DNA of 24,450 nucleotides from Coprococcus sp. (GTDB taxonomy: Bacteria; Bacillota; Clostridia; Lachnospirales; Lachnospiraceae). Position numbers and translations under genes: made by a program. Location: assembly GCA_016297495.1 (NCBI GenBank), contig JAEDGN010000037.1:1-24450 (forward strand), written 5' to 3'. Under the pieces are notes generated by a model that was not told the DNA's origin, made no database searches, and was given only the letters and a program-made list of their open reading frames with translations. Below, in pieces: positions 23,160-24,450 of this stretch; within the stretch, counting starts at the first letter, position 1; each line of letters begins with the position of its first letter.

Positions 23160-24368
23160 ATGGACAAGATAAGGATGACGACACCGCTGGTTGAGATGGA
23201 TGGCGATGAGATGACAAGGATTCTCTGGAAGATGATCAAGGATGAACTGCTGCTGCCGTTTATTGATCTGAAGACAGAGTATTATGATCTGGGCCTGGAG
23301 TACAGAGATCAGACTAATGATCAGGTGACAATAGATTCTGCACTGGCAACAAAGAAATACGGTGTGGCTGTTAAATGTGCGACGATTACTCCGAATGCGG
23401 CCCGTATGACAGAGTATAATCTGAAGGAAATGTGGAAGAGTCCGAACGGCACGATTCGTGCGATTCTGGACGGCACCGTATTTCGTGCGCCGATCGTTGT
23501 GAAGGGTATTGAGCCGACAGTCAGAACATGGAAGAAACCGATCACTATTGCAAGGCATGCCTATGGCGATGTGTATAAGGCAACAGAGATGAAGATTCCA
23601 GGTGCCGGCAAGGCTGAACTGGTGTATACCAATGAGGCCGGCGAGGAAGTTCGTGAGCTGATTCATCAGTTTGACGGACCGGGTATTATTCAGGGACAGC
23701 ATAATGTCTGTGCATCGATCGAAAGCTTTGCAAAGGCATGCTTCAATTATGCGCTGGATACAAAACAGGATCTCTGGTTTGCAACAAAGGATACGATCTC
23801 CAAGAAATATGATCATACATTTAAGGATATCTTCCAGGAGATTTTTGATGCAGAATACAAAGAGGAATTTGATGCAGCAGGTATCGAATACTTCTACACA
23901 CTGATTGATGATGCCGTTGCCCGTGTGATCCGTTCTGAGGGCGGTTATATCTGGGCCTGCAAGAATTATGACGGTGATGTTATGAGTGATATGGTGGCTA
24001 CAGCTTTTGGTTCACTGGCTATGATGACATCTGTTCTTGTGGCACCGGATGGTACATATGAATATGAGGCAGCCCATGGTACTGTTCAGAGACATTACTA
24101 CAAACATCTGAAGGGCGAAGAGACATCTACCAACTCCGTGGCAACGATTTTTGCATGGACAGGTGCCCTGAGAAAACGTGGCGAACTGGATCAGATTCCT
24201 GAATTGATGACATTTGCAGATAAGCTTGAGAAGGCGACCATCGATACGATCGAGGGCGGCACCATGACCAAGGATCTGGCATTGATTACAACGCTGAAGG
24301 ATGTCACAGTTGCCAACAGCGAAGAATTCATTAAAGCTGTCAGAAAGACACTGGAAGCTATGTTATAA
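23160..24368 (+). CDS. icd: NADP-dependent isocitrate dehydrogenase, type II (eukaryote-like)
   Basis: It oxidatively decarboxylates isocitrate to 2-oxoglutarate in the cytosol, giving NADPH and the carbon skeleton of glutamate. The 402-residue protein aligns in register with human IDH1: substrate residues Ser94, Asn96, Arg100 (WKSPNGTIR), Arg109, Arg132 and Tyr139; metal aspartates in LIDDAV and NYDGDVMSDMV; NADP-specific Arg311-His312 in GTVQRHYY. It is thus the homodimeric type II form, not the E. coli type. ATG 23160 is chosen because GGAGG (23147-23151) is eight bases upstream; an in-frame ATG at 23145 overlaps that site. It probably shares a transcript with the aconitase through the structured spacer, and ends at a strong terminator. 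Confidence 0.96.
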   Translation: MDKIRMTTPLVEMDGDEMTRILWKMIKDELLLPFIDLKTEYYDLGLEYRDQTNDQVTIDSALATKKYGVAVKCATITPNAARMTEYNLKEMWKSPNGTIRAILDGTVFRAPIVVKGIEPTVRTWKKPITIARHAYGDVYKATEMKIPGAGKAELVYTNEAGEEVRELIHQFDGPGIIQGQHNVCASIESFAKACFNYALDTKQDLWFATKDTISKKYDHTFKDIFQEIFDAEYKEEFDAAGIEYFYTLIDDAVARVIRSEGGYIWACKNYDGDVMSDMVATAFGSLAMMTSVLVAPDGTYEYEAAHGTVQRHYYKHLKGEETSTNSVATIFAWTGALRKRGELDQIPELMTFADKLEKATIDTIEGGTMTKDLALITTLKDVTVANSEEFIKAVRKTLEAML

Positions 24369-24384
24369 GATTGATATTCACAAT

Positions 24385-24432
24385 AAAAGAGATTTCCCGG
24401 AAATTTCAGGATTCCGGGAGATTTCTTTTTTT
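24385..24432 (+). terminator. Intrinsic terminator after icd
   Basis: CCCGGAA (24396-24402) pairs with TTCCGGG (24412-24418), extended outward through A-T and G-U pairs (GAGATTT with AGATTTC). Seven T follow (24426-24432). The final 18 bases carry a lone TATAAT at the window edge with no gene assignable. Confidence 0.85.
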
Positions 24433-24450
24433 ATGGAGGTTTGTTATAAT

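Noticed and set aside
22827..23816. A 329-codon open frame on the minus strand across the palindromic block and the 5' half of icd
   Set aside because: It lies antisense to a certain icd gene, has no family motif, no ribosome binding site and a Cys/His/Arg-rich composition typical of antisense frames.

Overview
The window looks like the chromosome of an anaerobic, low-to-mid GC Gram-positive of the class Clostridia, most likely Lachnospiraceae. This is inferred from strong AGGAGG-type ribosome binding sites, sigma-A type promoters, the gene order dnaX-ybaB-recR, a niacin-responsive NiaR-type repressor, a DUF3842 protein and a two-permease sugar ABC transporter without its own ATPase. No rRNA, tRNA, CRISPR array, integrase or transposase was seen. 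Most of the window is core genome.

Region by region. (1) 1-3007, minus strand: a type IIA topoisomerase operon, subunit B (parE/gyrB-like) followed by subunit A (parC/gyrA-like, cut by the left edge). (2) 3042-6739, plus strand: 6-phosphofructokinase, then dnaX, ybaB/ebfC and recR, tightly packed and probably co-transcribed. (3) 6740-7254: an AT-rich spacer with a direct repeat, then a small XRE-family regulator. (4) 7295-8946, minus strand: a NiaR-like repressor and, downstream, a membrane protein of the stand-alone PTS EIIC-like family; the pairing suggests a niacin-related transporter. (5) 9048-10232, plus strand: a C39-like cysteine peptidase-fold protein and a YbaK/EbsC tRNA-editing-type deacylase. 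(6) 10309-12207, minus strand: an M18 aminopeptidase and a DUF3842 protein. (7) 12391-19411, plus strand: a malto-oligosaccharide-type cluster with substrate-binding lipoprotein, two permeases, a GDSAGG-type alpha/beta hydrolase, 4-alpha-glucanotransferase MalQ and a LacI-family regulator. Its promoter is followed at once by a perfect inverted repeat holding two AACGTT cores, the expected operator for such a regulator. (8) 19430-20137, minus strand: a DUF421 (YetF-like) membrane protein. (9) 20234-24432, plus strand: an atypical aconitase and a eukaryote-like (type II) NADP-isocitrate dehydrogenase, the oxidative route from citrate to 2-oxoglutarate and glutamate. They are separated by about 380 bases of non-coding, strongly palindromic DNA. 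A strong intrinsic terminator follows icd.

The parts most worth a second look are the structured, transposon-like palindromic element between aconitase and icd, the NiaR/EIIC-like transporter pair with its intervening terminator and dyad, and the twin-core operator of the sugar cluster. All functional calls rest on motif recognition by eye; no database search was run.
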